Assembly (NCBI GenBank): GCA_021842465.1
Contig: JAKBZN010000002.1
Location: 96,789-160,788, forward strand
From: Pseudomonadota bacterium
Lineage (GTDB): Bacteria > Pseudomonadota > Gammaproteobacteria > Burkholderiales > Burkholderiaceae_F
Length of the DNA stretch: 64,000 nt
Reading direction: 5' to 3'
In this document: one piece after another, positions 6,552-14,963 of the stretch
How positions within the stretch are numbered: position 1 is the first letter of the stretch
Layout of the letters: each line of letters starts with the position of its first letter
The notes under the pieces: generated by a model
Told to the model about the DNA's origin: nothing
What the model saw: the letters and a program-made list of their open reading frames with translations, nothing else
Databases searched by the model: none
Translations under genes and position numbers: made by a program

Positions 6552-7832
6552 TTACAACATCCCCGCCGCCACCGTATCGTTGTGCGCCGGATCGATGAGG
6601 ATGAAGCTGCCCGTCGCCCGGAACTGCTCGTAGCGGTCGGCCGCGATCGGGTTTTGCGTGCCCAGCGCCAGGCGGACGATGTCGTTGGGCTCGACCCGGG
6701 CTTCGCCGGTCTCCCAATCGAGGGTTTCGATGTTCAGCCGCGCATGCACCGCGCCCACGCGTACCCGGGTTTCACGGGTCGCCTGTCGGAGCAGATATTC
6801 CCGGCGCGGGTCGAGCGGCTGCTGGCCGAGCCAGCAGACCATCGCTTCGGTACCGGCGCGGGCGGCCTGCGGGACGTGTTCCGGGTCCGCGAGCAGATCG
6901 CCGCGGGAGATGTCGATCTCGTCGACCAGAGAGAGCAACACGGACTCGCCGGCCACCGCACGGTCGCGCGCTTCCGTGCCGATCGCGATGGCCTGGACCC
7001 GCGATCGGGCGCCGGACGGGAATACGGCGATCTCGTCCCCGACCGCGACCGTGCCGGACTCGATCCGTCCGGCGTAGCCGCGGAAATCCGCCTGGGAAGG
7101 ACGGCATACCCACTGGACCGGGAAGCGCAGCGGCGCCTCGGCGTCGGCTTCGCGCGCCGGCGCGGCTTCCAGCATTTCGATCAGGGTCGGCCCTTCATAC
7201 CATGCCAGTTCCGGTGCCCGGTCCACCACGTTCGCGCCGGTCAGCGCGGACAGCGGAATGTAGTCGACGTTCACGTGCAGCGAAGGGTGGCGCTCGAGCC
7301 AGGCGCGGAATTCGGCGGTGATTTCCGCGAACCGCTCCTGCGCGTGCTCGACGAGATCCATCTTGTTCACGGCCACGATGAGGTGGTGGACGCCGAGCAG
7401 GCCGGCGATGGTCGCGTGCCGGCGCGTCTGGGCGAGGATCCCCTTGCGCGCATCGACCAGCAGAACCGCTGCGTCCGCCGTCGAGGCGGCGGTGACCATG
7501 TTGCGCGTGTACTGCACGTGGCCCGGACTGTCGGCGATGATGAACTTGCGTCGCGCGGTGGCGAAGTAGCGGTAGGCGACGTCGATTGTGATGCCTTGCT
7601 CGCGCTCGGCCACCAGGCCGTCGGTGAGCAGCGAGAGGTCGACCGCCGAGAGCCCGCGGCGTTGCGCGTTGTGCTCGAGCGTCGCCAGCGTATCCGATAG
7701 CAGCGCCTTGGTGTCGTACAGCAGGCGCCCGATCAGGGTGCTCTTGCCGTCGTCGACGCTGCCGCAGGTGAGGAAGCGCAGTACGCCGAGATCTTCGGTG
7801 GGATGTCGTTGCGGTATGACGTCGCGTTTCAT
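6552..7832 (-). CDS. cysN: Sulfate adenylyltransferase large subunit (GTPase)
   Basis: A 426-aa GTP-binding subunit that drives adenylation of sulfate to APS with CysD. Clear G-domain motifs: GSVDDGKSTLIGRL (P-loop), DSPGH (G3) and NKMD (G4), followed by the beta-barrel EF-Tu-like domains. It is somewhat shorter than the E. coli protein (475 aa) and has no APS-kinase extension. The start MKRDVIPQR overlaps the cysD stop (TGATG), so the two are translationally coupled. A longer upstream extension in this frame is a shadow of cysD. Confidence 0.95.
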   Translation of the reverse strand: MKRDVIPQRHPTEDLGVLRFLTCGSVDDGKSTLIGRLLYDTKALLSDTLATLEHNAQRRGLSAVDLSLLTDGLVAEREQGITIDVAYRYFATARRKFIIADSPGHVQYTRNMVTAASTADAAVLLVDARKGILAQTRRHATIAGLLGVHHLIVAVNKMDLVEHAQERFAEITAEFRAWLERHPSLHVNVDYIPLSALTGANVVDRAPELAWYEGPTLIEMLEAAPAREADAEAPLRFPVQWVCRPSQADFRGYAGRIESGTVAVGDEIAVFPSGARSRVQAIAIGTEARDRAVAGESVLLSLVDEIDISRGDLLADPEHVPQAARAGTEAMVCWLGQQPLDPRREYLLRQATRETRVRVGAVHARLNIETLDWETGEARVEPNDIVRLALGTQNPIAADRYEQFRATGSFILIDPAHNDTVAAGML

Positions 7833-8782
7833 CAGAAGTACCCTTCGCGCTTGCGTTGTTCCATCGAGGCCTCGGACGTCTTGTCGTCCATCCGGGTCGC
7901 GCCGCGTTCGGTGAGCGTCGCGTCCATCGTTTCCGCGACGATCTCGTCGTAATTGGCGGCAGTCGATTCGACCGGGCAGGTGCAGGAGATGTCGCCGACC
8001 GTGCGGAAGCGCACGCTTACCGTCTCGACCGTTTCCCCTTCCTTCGGCGGGGTGAGCGGCGTGACCGGGACGAGGGCGCCGTTGCGCCGGACCACCGGGC
8101 GCGGGTGGGCAAAATAGAGCGACGGCACTTCCAGCCCCTCGCGCGCGATGTACTGCCACACGTCGGTTTCCGTCCAGTTGCTGATCGGGAACACGCGCAT
8201 GTGCTCTCCCGGGGCAACGCGCGCGTTGTAGAGGTTCCAGAGTTCCGGGCGCTGGTTCTTCGGATCCCATTGCCCCCAGCCGTCGCGGAAGCTGAATACG
8301 CGTTCCTTCGCGCGCGCTTTTTCCTCGTCGCGGCGGGCGCCGCCGATGCAGGCGTCGAAGCGGAATTCGGCGATCGCGTCGAGCAGGGTCACCGACTGGT
8401 GCTTGTTGCGCGACTCGTCGGCGCTGCGCAGCACGATCCGGCCGCGCGCGATCGAATCATCGATGGTGCGGACGATGAGCCGCTCGCCCAGTTCGGCGGC
8501 CCGCCGGTCGCGGAATTCGATCACTTCGGGGAAGTTGTGCCCGGTGTCGACGTGCAGCAGCGGAAACGGGAAGCGCGCCGGGCGGAACGCCTTGGTGGCG
8601 AGGTGCAGCAGGACGATGGAGTCCTTCCCCCCCGAAAACAGCAATGCCGGCTGCGCGCATTGGCCCGCGACCTCGCGCAGGATGTGGATGGCCTCCGACT
8701 CAAGCCAATCGAGATGGGACAGGCGAACGGGCGCCGCGGAAGGGTTTCCGGCCTTTGGCGACGGCTCGGCGACGAAACTCAT
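7832..8782 (-). CDS. cysD: Sulfate adenylyltransferase small subunit
   Basis: A 316-aa member of the PP-loop ATP pyrophosphatase family, with the SGGKDS loop and the HVDTGHNFPEVIEFRD segment. It ends with the typical CysD tail (SMEQRKREGYF). It catalyses ATP plus sulfate to APS and pyrophosphate together with CysN. The start at 8782 (MSFVAEPS) overlaps the cysH stop by ATGA and leaves out an unconvincing 32-residue extension that would lie inside cysH. Second-last gene of the leftward sulfate operon. Confidence 0.95.
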   Translation of the reverse strand: MSFVAEPSPKAGNPSAAPVRLSHLDWLESEAIHILREVAGQCAQPALLFSGGKDSIVLLHLATKAFRPARFPFPLLHVDTGHNFPEVIEFRDRRAAELGERLIVRTIDDSIARGRIVLRSADESRNKHQSVTLLDAIAEFRFDACIGGARRDEEKARAKERVFSFRDGWGQWDPKNQRPELWNLYNARVAPGEHMRVFPISNWTETDVWQYIAREGLEVPSLYFAHPRPVVRRNGALVPVTPLTPPKEGETVETVSVRFRTVGDISCTCPVESTAANYDEIVAETMDATLTERGATRMDDKTSEASMEQRKREGYF

Positions 8783-9498
8783 GCGAATTCTCCGGTTGGA
8801 TTGCCGGCTGCGGCACGATGGCCCGCCGCCGGTTTGCGATGCAGCCCGCATTCCTTGGACTCGGGGTTCTCCCACCACCAGCGGCCGGCACGGATGTCCT
8901 CGCCGACGGCGATGGCGCGCGTACAGGGCGCGCAGCCGATGCTGGGATAGAAGCGGTCGTGCAGGGTGTTATACGGCACGTCGTGGGCGCGGATGTAGTC
9001 CCAGACCTGCGTTTCCGACCAGTCGTGCAGGGGGTTGAACTTGTCCAGACCGCGCTCGGCGTCGAATTCCCGGGCCGGCAGCTGCGCCCGGGTCACCGCC
9101 TGCTGGGCGCGCATGCCGGTGACCCAGGCGTGCTTGCCGGCGAGCGCGCGGGCAAGGGGCTCGACCTTGCGCACGGCGCAGCACGCCTTGCGGTTCTCCA
9201 CCGAGGCATAGAAGCCGTTGATGCCGTTGGCGGCCACCAAGCGCCGCAATGCATCGGCGTCGGGGGCCCAGGTCTGGAAGCATCTGCCGTAGCGTTCTTC
9301 GACCTGCTGCATCAGGGTGTGGGTCTCTTCCGGGAGGCGCCCGGTGTCGAGCGTGAAGATGTCGATGGCGAGCGCGTGCCGGCGGATGAGGTCGAGCAGA
9401 ACCATGTCTTCCGCGCCGAAGCTCGTCGAAAAGGCGGCGGGCGCCTGCTCGGCCGCTTGGCGCAGCAGGGCCAGTGCGGAATCGATCTGCGCGTTCAT
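8779..9498 (-). CDS. cysH: Adenylylsulfate (APS) reductase
   Basis: A 239-aa PAPS/APS reductase family protein with the cysteine set for a [4Fe-4S] cluster: C106-C107 (RKACCAVRK) and C189-x-x-C192 (GCAPC). The catalytic cysteine is in ECGLH (C217). That cysteine pair-plus-CxxC pattern marks the APS-using, iron-sulfur type rather than the E. coli PAPS type, which agrees with the absence of an APS kinase domain. It reduces APS to sulfite using thioredoxin or glutathione. Starts and stops overlap the neighbours by four bases on both sides. Confidence 0.95.
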   Translation of the reverse strand: MNAQIDSALALLRQAAEQAPAAFSTSFGAEDMVLLDLIRRHALAIDIFTLDTGRLPEETHTLMQQVEERYGRCFQTWAPDADALRRLVAANGINGFYASVENRKACCAVRKVEPLARALAGKHAWVTGMRAQQAVTRAQLPAREFDAERGLDKFNPLHDWSETQVWDYIRAHDVPYNTLHDRFYPSIGCAPCTRAIAVGEDIRAGRWWWENPESKECGLHRKPAAGHRAAAGNPTGEFA

Positions 9499-10085
9499 GC
9501 CGAAACCTCTGTCCGCCGGAACCGCGGAAGCGGTTGATCCACGGACCCTTGGTAGCTGCCCGAAAAGACCTCGAACCCGCGCAGCGCCGTCTCGGGATCG
9601 CGGTCGGCGCGCAACACGAACGTGTCGAAGCCCACGCGGCGCAGTGCGAACAACTGATCCTGCAGGATGTCGCCGAATGCCCGCAGCTCGCCGCGCCAGC
9701 CGTAGCGGCCGCGCAGCAGGGCGGCCGTCGAGTATCCGCGCCCATCGGTGAATTTCGGAAAATGTACGCCGATCGCCTGGATCCGGGGGAACAGGGCGAC
9801 GGCACGCTCCGGGTCATCGGTCGGGCCGAGCCAGACGCCGATGGGGCCCAGCTCCGGCAGTCGTTCGGCATGGGCCAGCGCCCGGTCGAGCGGCAGCAGG
9901 AGCGGGTGGCTGTGGGGAGCGCCGCCCGGCGAAAACTCGTCGATGATGTGTTCCTCGTCGATTTCGCGGCGGATTTCCCCCCAGCGCGCGTCATGTTCGA
10001 CGACGTGCCAATCGTCGGCGGCGATCTGCGGCCGGCCATCGATGAGTCGGATGATGCGATGCGGAGTGGGACGGGCTTCAGACAT
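9495..10085 (-). CDS. DUF934 protein of the sulfate assimilation operon
   Basis: A 196-aa protein of the DUF934 family, found in proteobacterial sulfite-reductase operons between cysI and cysH. Recognised from its middle and C-terminal parts (ARWGEIRREIDEEHIIDEF is atypical, but the block PKFTDGRGYSTAALLR and the end VLRADRDPETALRGF fit). The biochemical role is not established; by context it supports sulfite reduction. The ATG at 10085 overlaps the end of the sulfite reductase gene by 8 bases; a TTG two codons earlier is possible. Confidence 0.88.
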   Translation of the reverse strand: MSEARPTPHRIIRLIDGRPQIAADDWHVVEHDARWGEIRREIDEEHIIDEFSPGGAPHSHPLLLPLDRALAHAERLPELGPIGVWLGPTDDPERAVALFPRIQAIGVHFPKFTDGRGYSTAALLRGRYGWRGELRAFGDILQDQLFALRRVGFDTFVLRADRDPETALRGFEVFSGSYQGSVDQPLPRFRRTEVSA

Positions 10086-11796
10086 TGGCAACTTCCTCCG
10101 CGGTTTCCTGTGACGGATACACCGCCATTTTGAACGGCGCGACCCCGACGCGCTCCAGGGTATCGATGAATCGCTCGTCCGGGTTGCGCAGCGCCACGTA
10201 CAGATCGAGGAGGGTGGCGACGACCCCGGGGACCTCCGAGGCGGCGAACGCCCGGCCGAGCACGGCGCCGATCCGGGTCGACGTTGGGTCGGCGCCGACC
10301 GTTCCGCCCAGGGTGACCTGATAGAACTCCTCGCCGTGCTTGTCCACGCCCAGGATGCCGATGTTGCCGACGTGGTGGTGTCCGCACGAGTTGATGCAGC
10401 CGGAAATGTTCAGGCTGACCTCTCCCAGGTCGTGCACGTAGTCGAGATCGTCGAAGCGGTCGCGGATCGCGGTGGCGATGGGAATCGACTTGGCGTTGGC
10501 GAGGGCGCAGAAGTCGCCGCCCGGGCAGCAGATGATGTCGGTGAGCGCCCCGATGTTCGGCGTCGCCAGTCCCCGCGCGCGCAGCGCCTCCCACAGCGCG
10601 AAGAGATCCTCCTGGGCAACGTCGGCGAGCACCAGGTTCTGTTCGTGGGTGACCCGCAGTTCGCCGAAGCTGTACGCGTCCGCCAGGTCGGCAATCGCGT
10701 CCATTTCCGCCGCATCCGCGTCTCCCGGCGCCTTGCCGTTGCGCTTGAGCGAGAGCGTGACCGAGGCGTAGCCGGGAACGCGATGTTCCCGTACGTTGCG
10801 GATGCGCCAGCGGGCGAAGCCCGGGTGTTGCGCGTCGAGTGCGCGCAGGGCTTCGACACCCGACTCGACGGCTTCGGCCGATTTCCGCTCGTAGCGGGGT
10901 GGCGCGAATCCTTCCGCGATGCGCGCCAGTTCCGCGTCCGTCGCGGTGCCCGGGCCGTTTTCCAGGTGTGCGAATTCGGCATCGACCTGGCGCGCGAATT
11001 CCTCCGCGCCCAGCGCGCGCACGAGGATCTTGATCCGCGCCTTGTAGGCGTTGTCGCGGCGGCCGTAGCGGTTGTAGACCCGCAACAGGGCTTCGGTGTA
11101 GGTGGTCAGGTGGCGCCACGACAGGCCGCGGCGCACGATGACGCCCAGGATCGGCGTCCGGCCGAGTCCGCCGCCGGCGAGCACGTCGGCGACGACCTCT
11201 CCCGCATCGTCGCGTCGCAGATAGAAACCCAGGTCGTGGACCGGCACGGCGGCGCGATCGGCTGGCGTGTCCCCCGTCGTGCCGCTGAATGCGATCTTGA
11301 ACTTGCGCGGCAGGAACGAGAACTCCGGATGAAACGTCGACCACTGCCGCAACAGTTCGCAATACGGCCGCGGGTCGACCGTTTCGTCGGGCGCCACGCC
11401 CGCGAACGGATCGGTGGTGATGTTGCGCACGCAATTCCCCGAAGTCTGGATCGCGTGCATTTCGACCGACGCCAGGGCGGCGAGGATGTCGGGCACCTCT
11501 TCGAGTTTCACCCAGTTGAACTGGATGTTCTGGCGGGTGCTGAAATGCCCCGTGCCGCGATCCCAGGTACGGGCGATGTGCGCGAGCACGCGGAGCTGGT
11601 GCGCCGCGAGCAACCCATACGGAATGGCGATGCGCAGCATCGGCGCGTGCCGCTGGATGTAGATGCCGTTCTGCAGCCGCAGCGGGCGCAGTTCGTCGTC
11701 GCTCAGCGCGCCGTCCTTCCAACGTTCCACTTGGTCGCGGAACTGCGCCACGCGCTCGTGCAGCATTTGCCGGTCGAATTCGGTATAGCGGTACAT
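10078..11796 (-). CDS. cysI: Assimilatory sulfite reductase hemoprotein (nitrite/sulfite reductase family)
   Basis: A 572-aa siroheme/[4Fe-4S] reductase. The two duplicated halves are visible, with the siroheme-binding NFSTRQNIQFNW-type block (here HFSTRQNIQFNWVKL), and the cluster cysteines occur in IICCPGGDFC and NISGCINSCGHH. It reduces sulfite to sulfide with six electrons. No flavoprotein CysJ subunit lies in the operon, so the electron donor is likely ferredoxin or a separate reductase. A CbiX-type chelatase that could insert iron into siroheme is encoded about 2 kb away. It starts 19 bases after the TSUP gene. Confidence 0.92.
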   Translation of the reverse strand: MYRYTEFDRQMLHERVAQFRDQVERWKDGALSDDELRPLRLQNGIYIQRHAPMLRIAIPYGLLAAHQLRVLAHIARTWDRGTGHFSTRQNIQFNWVKLEEVPDILAALASVEMHAIQTSGNCVRNITTDPFAGVAPDETVDPRPYCELLRQWSTFHPEFSFLPRKFKIAFSGTTGDTPADRAAVPVHDLGFYLRRDDAGEVVADVLAGGGLGRTPILGVIVRRGLSWRHLTTYTEALLRVYNRYGRRDNAYKARIKILVRALGAEEFARQVDAEFAHLENGPGTATDAELARIAEGFAPPRYERKSAEAVESGVEALRALDAQHPGFARWRIRNVREHRVPGYASVTLSLKRNGKAPGDADAAEMDAIADLADAYSFGELRVTHEQNLVLADVAQEDLFALWEALRARGLATPNIGALTDIICCPGGDFCALANAKSIPIATAIRDRFDDLDYVHDLGEVSLNISGCINSCGHHHVGNIGILGVDKHGEEFYQVTLGGTVGADPTSTRIGAVLGRAFAASEVPGVVATLLDLYVALRNPDERFIDTLERVGVAPFKMAVYPSQETAEEVANV

Positions 11797-11815
11797 GATT
11801 GTCAGCGGGTTTCGT

Positions 11816-12652
11816 TCAAATCCAGAGTAGGCGGAGGCCGAGCAACAGCAGCATCGCCACCAATGTCCAGCGGAGCGCGCGCTCCGGCAGCCGGCTCGAC
11901 AGGCCGGCGCCGAAGCGGATCGCGGGCAGGGAGCCGAGGAGCAGACCCAGCAGCATGGTGGCGTTCACGGTACCCAGGGCGGCATGCCCGAGCCCGGCGA
12001 TCAGCGTGAGGGGCACCGCATGGGCGAGGTCCGCGGCGATCAACTGGCGCGCCGGAACGGCCGGATACAGGAAAAAGAGGGCGACGGTGCCGATGGCTCC
12101 GGCCCCGACCGAGGTGACGGTCACGAGCGCGCCGATCAGCGCGCCGACGGCGATCGTGGCGAGGGCGCGCCCCGAATCGGCGCCCGCCAGTGCATCGAGC
12201 GGCTGCCCCATCCCTGCCGCGGCCGCCGCGAGCGGCGCGGCGGCCGCGCGCAGGCCCAGCGACTGGATCTGGACGCGGAAGGCGAGGGCTCCGGCGGTGA
12301 GCAGCAACGCGGCGCCGAGGGCGGGCTGCACCACCGCCGCGTATTGGGCCGAATACGCGGCCGCGTCGGGATGCCATTGGTGGATCGCGAACAGGGTAGC
12401 CAAGGCCGCCGGGACCGATCCGGCGGCCATCCGCAGCGGGATCGCCCAGGGGACGATTCCCTTGCGCGCGTAGCTGCGGACGCCGGCGGATTTCGTGATC
12501 GCGGCGAACAGCAGGTCGGTGCCGACGGCCACTTGCGGAGGCACGCCGAGCAGCAGCGTGAGCAGGGGGGTCATGAGCGATCCGCCGCCGACGCCCGTGG
12601 CGCCGACGATGAATCCGACCACCGCTCCGCTAAGGATGAACTGCAACAGCAC
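11816..12652 (-). CDS. TSUP-family (TauE/SafE) sulfite/sulfonate exporter
   Basis: A 278-aa integral membrane protein with about eight hydrophobic segments and the two family repeats (GATGVGGGSLMTPLL near the N-terminus, TSVGAGAIGTVALFFLY in the second half). The family exports sulfite, sulfoacetate or related anions across the inner membrane. As first gene of the sulfate operon it probably moves sulfite or sulfate, but the direction and substrate are inferred from context only. Confidence 0.88.
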   Translation of the reverse strand: MLLQFILSGAVVGFIVGATGVGGGSLMTPLLTLLLGVPPQVAVGTDLLFAAITKSAGVRSYARKGIVPWAIPLRMAAGSVPAALATLFAIHQWHPDAAAYSAQYAAVVQPALGAALLLTAGALAFRVQIQSLGLRAAAAPLAAAAAGMGQPLDALAGADSGRALATIAVGALIGALVTVTSVGAGAIGTVALFFLYPAVPARQLIAADLAHAVPLTLIAGLGHAALGTVNATMLLGLLLGSLPAIRFGAGLSSRLPERALRWTLVAMLLLLGLRLLWI

Positions 12653-12718
12653 CGCGAATCTCCGTAATGAACCCGAAGGGTACGGACGGACGCGGCCGCG
12701 GGGAACGAAGCGATTGCT

Positions 12719-12744
12719 ATGCGGTTATGCGGTTACGGAATAAC
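12719..12744 (-). promoter_or_regulatory. Repeat and palindrome upstream of the sulfate operon
   Basis: The plus strand shows two tandem copies of ATGCGGTT (12719-12734) followed by GTTACGGAATAAC (12732-12744), an inverted GTTA-N5-TAAC. It sits 70-90 bases upstream of the TSUP start, where a LysR-type regulator such as CysB could bind. No clear -35/-10 pair was seen. Regulation is inferred from position. Confidence 0.25.
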
Positions 12745-12807
12745 GGGAACAACCCCTTTCCCGCGCTCTCGGGGGGCGGGGGCGAGGGGCCAAACGCATG
12801 GCGCGGC

Positions 12808-13776
12808 TCAGGTCGCCGCCGCGCTCTCTACGGCGGCGGCGATGACGTCCGCCTGGGCCCGGATCGCCGTGGGTATGGGGATCCGCCCGTCCAGCACATC
12901 GCGCGTCCATCGCGCCGTGGCCACGGCATCCATTCCCGGCAATTCGAGGTCCGCCCGCGCGACCGATTCCCCTGTGAGGACCGTGGTGTGCGCGCCGCGG
13001 AACCAGCGTTCGACGCTCTGGGGCCGGCGCGCGTTGACTACCGATTCCCCGTCGGTGGCGCGCATCGCCATCGCGTGCGTTCCGGTCGTGGCGAACAGTT
13101 CCGCCTTCATGTCGCGGAAATGCGGATGGGTGTAGCTCGTGATCAGCAGGCTGGCGCCTTCCACCGGGCAGATCAGCTTGGCGAGCGTGTGCCCGACGTT
13201 GCGGACACCCAGCAACCGGCGCAGGTCGATCAGCCGGGCGAGCGGCGGGCAGACCGACTCGAGGGTCAGCACGGCGGGCAGGCCGTCGCGCCGTCGCTGC
13301 ACCGCGTCTTCGGGGGTCGCGCACTCCGGCACGCCCAGTTCGCGAAAGATTTCCTCGGTGGTGACGCGGCGGCGTCCCGCTTCGGGCTCGGACGGCTGGC
13401 CGTGGATCAGCACCGGCGTGCCCTCGCGCGCGAGCAGCATGGCGAGCAGCGGCACGAGGTTGGCGATCGACCGTGCGCCGTTGTAACTGGGGATGACCAC
13501 CCACCCGGGGTCTGCTGGCCCGGCGGCGCTTGGCACGCGGCGCAGGGTGGGTCCCACCGCGTCGAGGAATCCGGCGATTTCCGCCGCCTCCTCGCCCTTC
13601 ATGCGCAGGGCGATGAGGACCGCGCCCAAGGCCAGGTCGCTCACCGCGCCGTCCAGAATGGCGGCCATCAGTTCGCGGGCGCGTTCGCGCGGCAGTCCGC
13701 GGGCGCCGTCCTTGCCGCGACCGATCTCCTTGAGATACGGGGCCACGGCGAACGGGGTCGGAACGGTCTGGGTCAT
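12808..13776 (-). CDS. ybiB: YbiB-type DNA-binding protein (TrpD2, anthranilate phosphoribosyltransferase-like fold)
   Basis: A 322-aa protein with the trpD-like fold (SYNGARSIANLVPLLAMLLA, then GVRNVGHTLAKLICP), but lacking the glycine-rich PRPP loop of true anthranilate phosphoribosyltransferase. That combination marks the YbiB/TrpD2 group, which binds nucleic acid without known enzymatic activity. The start MTQTVPTPFAV at 13776 is chosen because upstream extension runs into the next gene's region. Same strand as the sulfate operon but separated from it by 155 bases. Confidence 0.85.
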   Translation of the reverse strand: MTQTVPTPFAVAPYLKEIGRGKDGARGLPRERARELMAAILDGAVSDLALGAVLIALRMKGEEAAEIAGFLDAVGPTLRRVPSAAGPADPGWVVIPSYNGARSIANLVPLLAMLLAREGTPVLIHGQPSEPEAGRRRVTTEEIFRELGVPECATPEDAVQRRRDGLPAVLTLESVCPPLARLIDLRRLLGVRNVGHTLAKLICPVEGASLLITSYTHPHFRDMKAELFATTGTHAMAMRATDGESVVNARRPQSVERWFRGAHTTVLTGESVARADLELPGMDAVATARWTRDVLDGRIPIPTAIRAQADVIAAAVESAAAT

Positions 13777-13823
13777 GGCGTCGGCAGCGCTACGGTAGGG
13801 ACCGCGGAACGTAGCAGGACCGT

Positions 13824-14204
13824 TCAGCCTGCGTCCATCCCCGCGATGGCTTGGGCCAGGAAGGTGGTGATCCCGGGCAGTTCCGACAGCACTGGCAGCA
13901 CCTGAATCTCGACCGCCGGGTGCGCCCGCTGAAAGGCCTCCAGGATCGCGGGCAGATCGTCCAGGATATGGCCGCCCCGCGCCCAGAAGACCGGTGCCAC
14001 TGCGATCCGCCGTTTTCCCGATGCGGCGAGGACGGCCAGCGATTCTTCGAGGGTGGGAGGCTGCAGTTCCAGGTAGGCGATCGGCACCGCGAGGTTCGGG
14101 TGGGACCGCAGGAGTTCCGCCTGCAGACGGCGCAGCGGCTCGGACCACACGGCGCCGCGGGAGCCGTGGGCAAACAGAACGATTGCATCGCGGTCCAGGG
14201 GCAT
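13824..14204 (-). CDS. CbiX/SirB-type sirohydrochlorin chelatase (short form)
   Basis: A 126-aa single-domain class II chelatase: the N-terminal FAHGSRG metal-binding histidine segment and the YLELQPPTLEESL block are typical, and VAPVFWARGGHILDDLP carries the second active-site histidine. Short-form members dimerise and insert cobalt or iron into sirohydrochlorin. With a siroheme-dependent sulfite reductase nearby, iron insertion for siroheme is the best guess. It is divergent from ssb across a 134-base gap. Confidence 0.88.
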   Translation of the reverse strand: MPLDRDAIVLFAHGSRGAVWSEPLRRLQAELLRSHPNLAVPIAYLELQPPTLEESLAVLAASGKRRIAVAPVFWARGGHILDDLPAILEAFQRAHPAVEIQVLPVLSELPGITTFLAQAIAGMDAG

Positions 14205-14338
14205 GACGTGTCTCCGCAGGGGCGTGCCGACTTTCTCTTTCTAACTAACGGGTCCGGTAAGGTCGATGGCACCGGGGTTGCCGTATTATCGCCGGATGCG
14301 GAGCGCTGCGGCGCTCGGGACGAAATTGGAGAACAGCG

Positions 14339-14821
14339 ATGGCATCGGTGAACAAGGTGATTCTGGTCGGCAATCTCGGCCGCGATCCGGAGGTGCGGTA
14401 CAGCCCGGACGGGGCGGCAATGGCCAATATTTCCGTCGCCACGACGTCGCAATGGAAGGACAAGAACACCGGCGAGAAGCGCGAAGAGACCGAATGGCAT
14501 CGCGTTTCGTTTTTCGGCCGCTTGGCGGAGATCGCTGGCGAGTATCTCCGGAAGGGCTCGTCGGTGTACATCGAGGGCCGTCTGCGGACGCGCAAGTGGC
14601 AGGACAAGGAAAGCGGCCAGGATCGCTACAGCACGGAAATCGTCGCCGACGTGATGCAGATGCTCGGCGGCCGCTCGGGCGGCGGTGGCGCGCCGATGGA
14701 CGATGAACCGCGCGCTGCGCGCGCCCCAGCCTCGGCGTCCCGCCAGGCGGCCCGGCCAGCCAGCCGCGAATCCGAGCCGGCGGGCGGAGTGGCCGAACTC
14801 GACGACGACATTCCGTTCTAG
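14339..14821 (+). CDS. ssb: Single-stranded DNA-binding protein
   Basis: A 160-aa SSB with a full OB-fold ([21 protein letters not shown] at the start, then a [20 protein letters not shown] segment), a low-complexity linker and the acidic tail DDDIPF that recruits replication and repair partners. TTGGAG precedes the ATG. It acts in replication, recombination and repair. The gene is followed directly by a strong terminator and then by the left edge of the island. Confidence 0.97.
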   Translation: MASVNKVILVGNLGRDPEVRYSPDGAAMANISVATTSQWKDKNTGEKREETEWHRVSFFGRLAEIAGEYLRKGSSVYIEGRLRTRKWQDKESGQDRYSTEIVADVMQMLGGRSGGGGAPMDDEPRAARAPASASRQAARPASRESEPAGGVAELDDDIPF

Positions 14822-14857
14822 CGAACACTTATTTCTAGGTGTTGAGTAAGCCCCGCA

Positions 14858-14891
14858 GAAGGTCCTGTTTTTACAGGGCCTTCTTTTTTTT
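14858..14891 (+). terminator. Rho-independent terminator of ssb
   Basis: An 11-bp stem (14858-14868 with 14873-14883: GAAGGTCCTGT and ACAGGGCCTTC, one G-T wobble), a 4-base loop and a run of eight T residues. This is the clearest terminator in the window. Confidence 0.9.
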
Positions 14892-14926
14892 ATGCCTTTC
14901 TTGACTGTTGAAAAAGATTGTTTATA

Positions 14927-14935
14927 GTTGTGCAC
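14927..14935 (+). repeat. Left candidate terminal inverted repeat of the island
   Basis: GTTGTGCAC, the reverse complement of 30244-30252. It lies 35 bases after the ssb terminator and 29 bases before the first recombinase. The 9-bp match with a palindromic core could arise by chance in a few percent of such comparisons. Confidence 0.35.
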
Positions 14936-14963
14936 TTGTCCGATTCGTAGATAAAGGACGTCG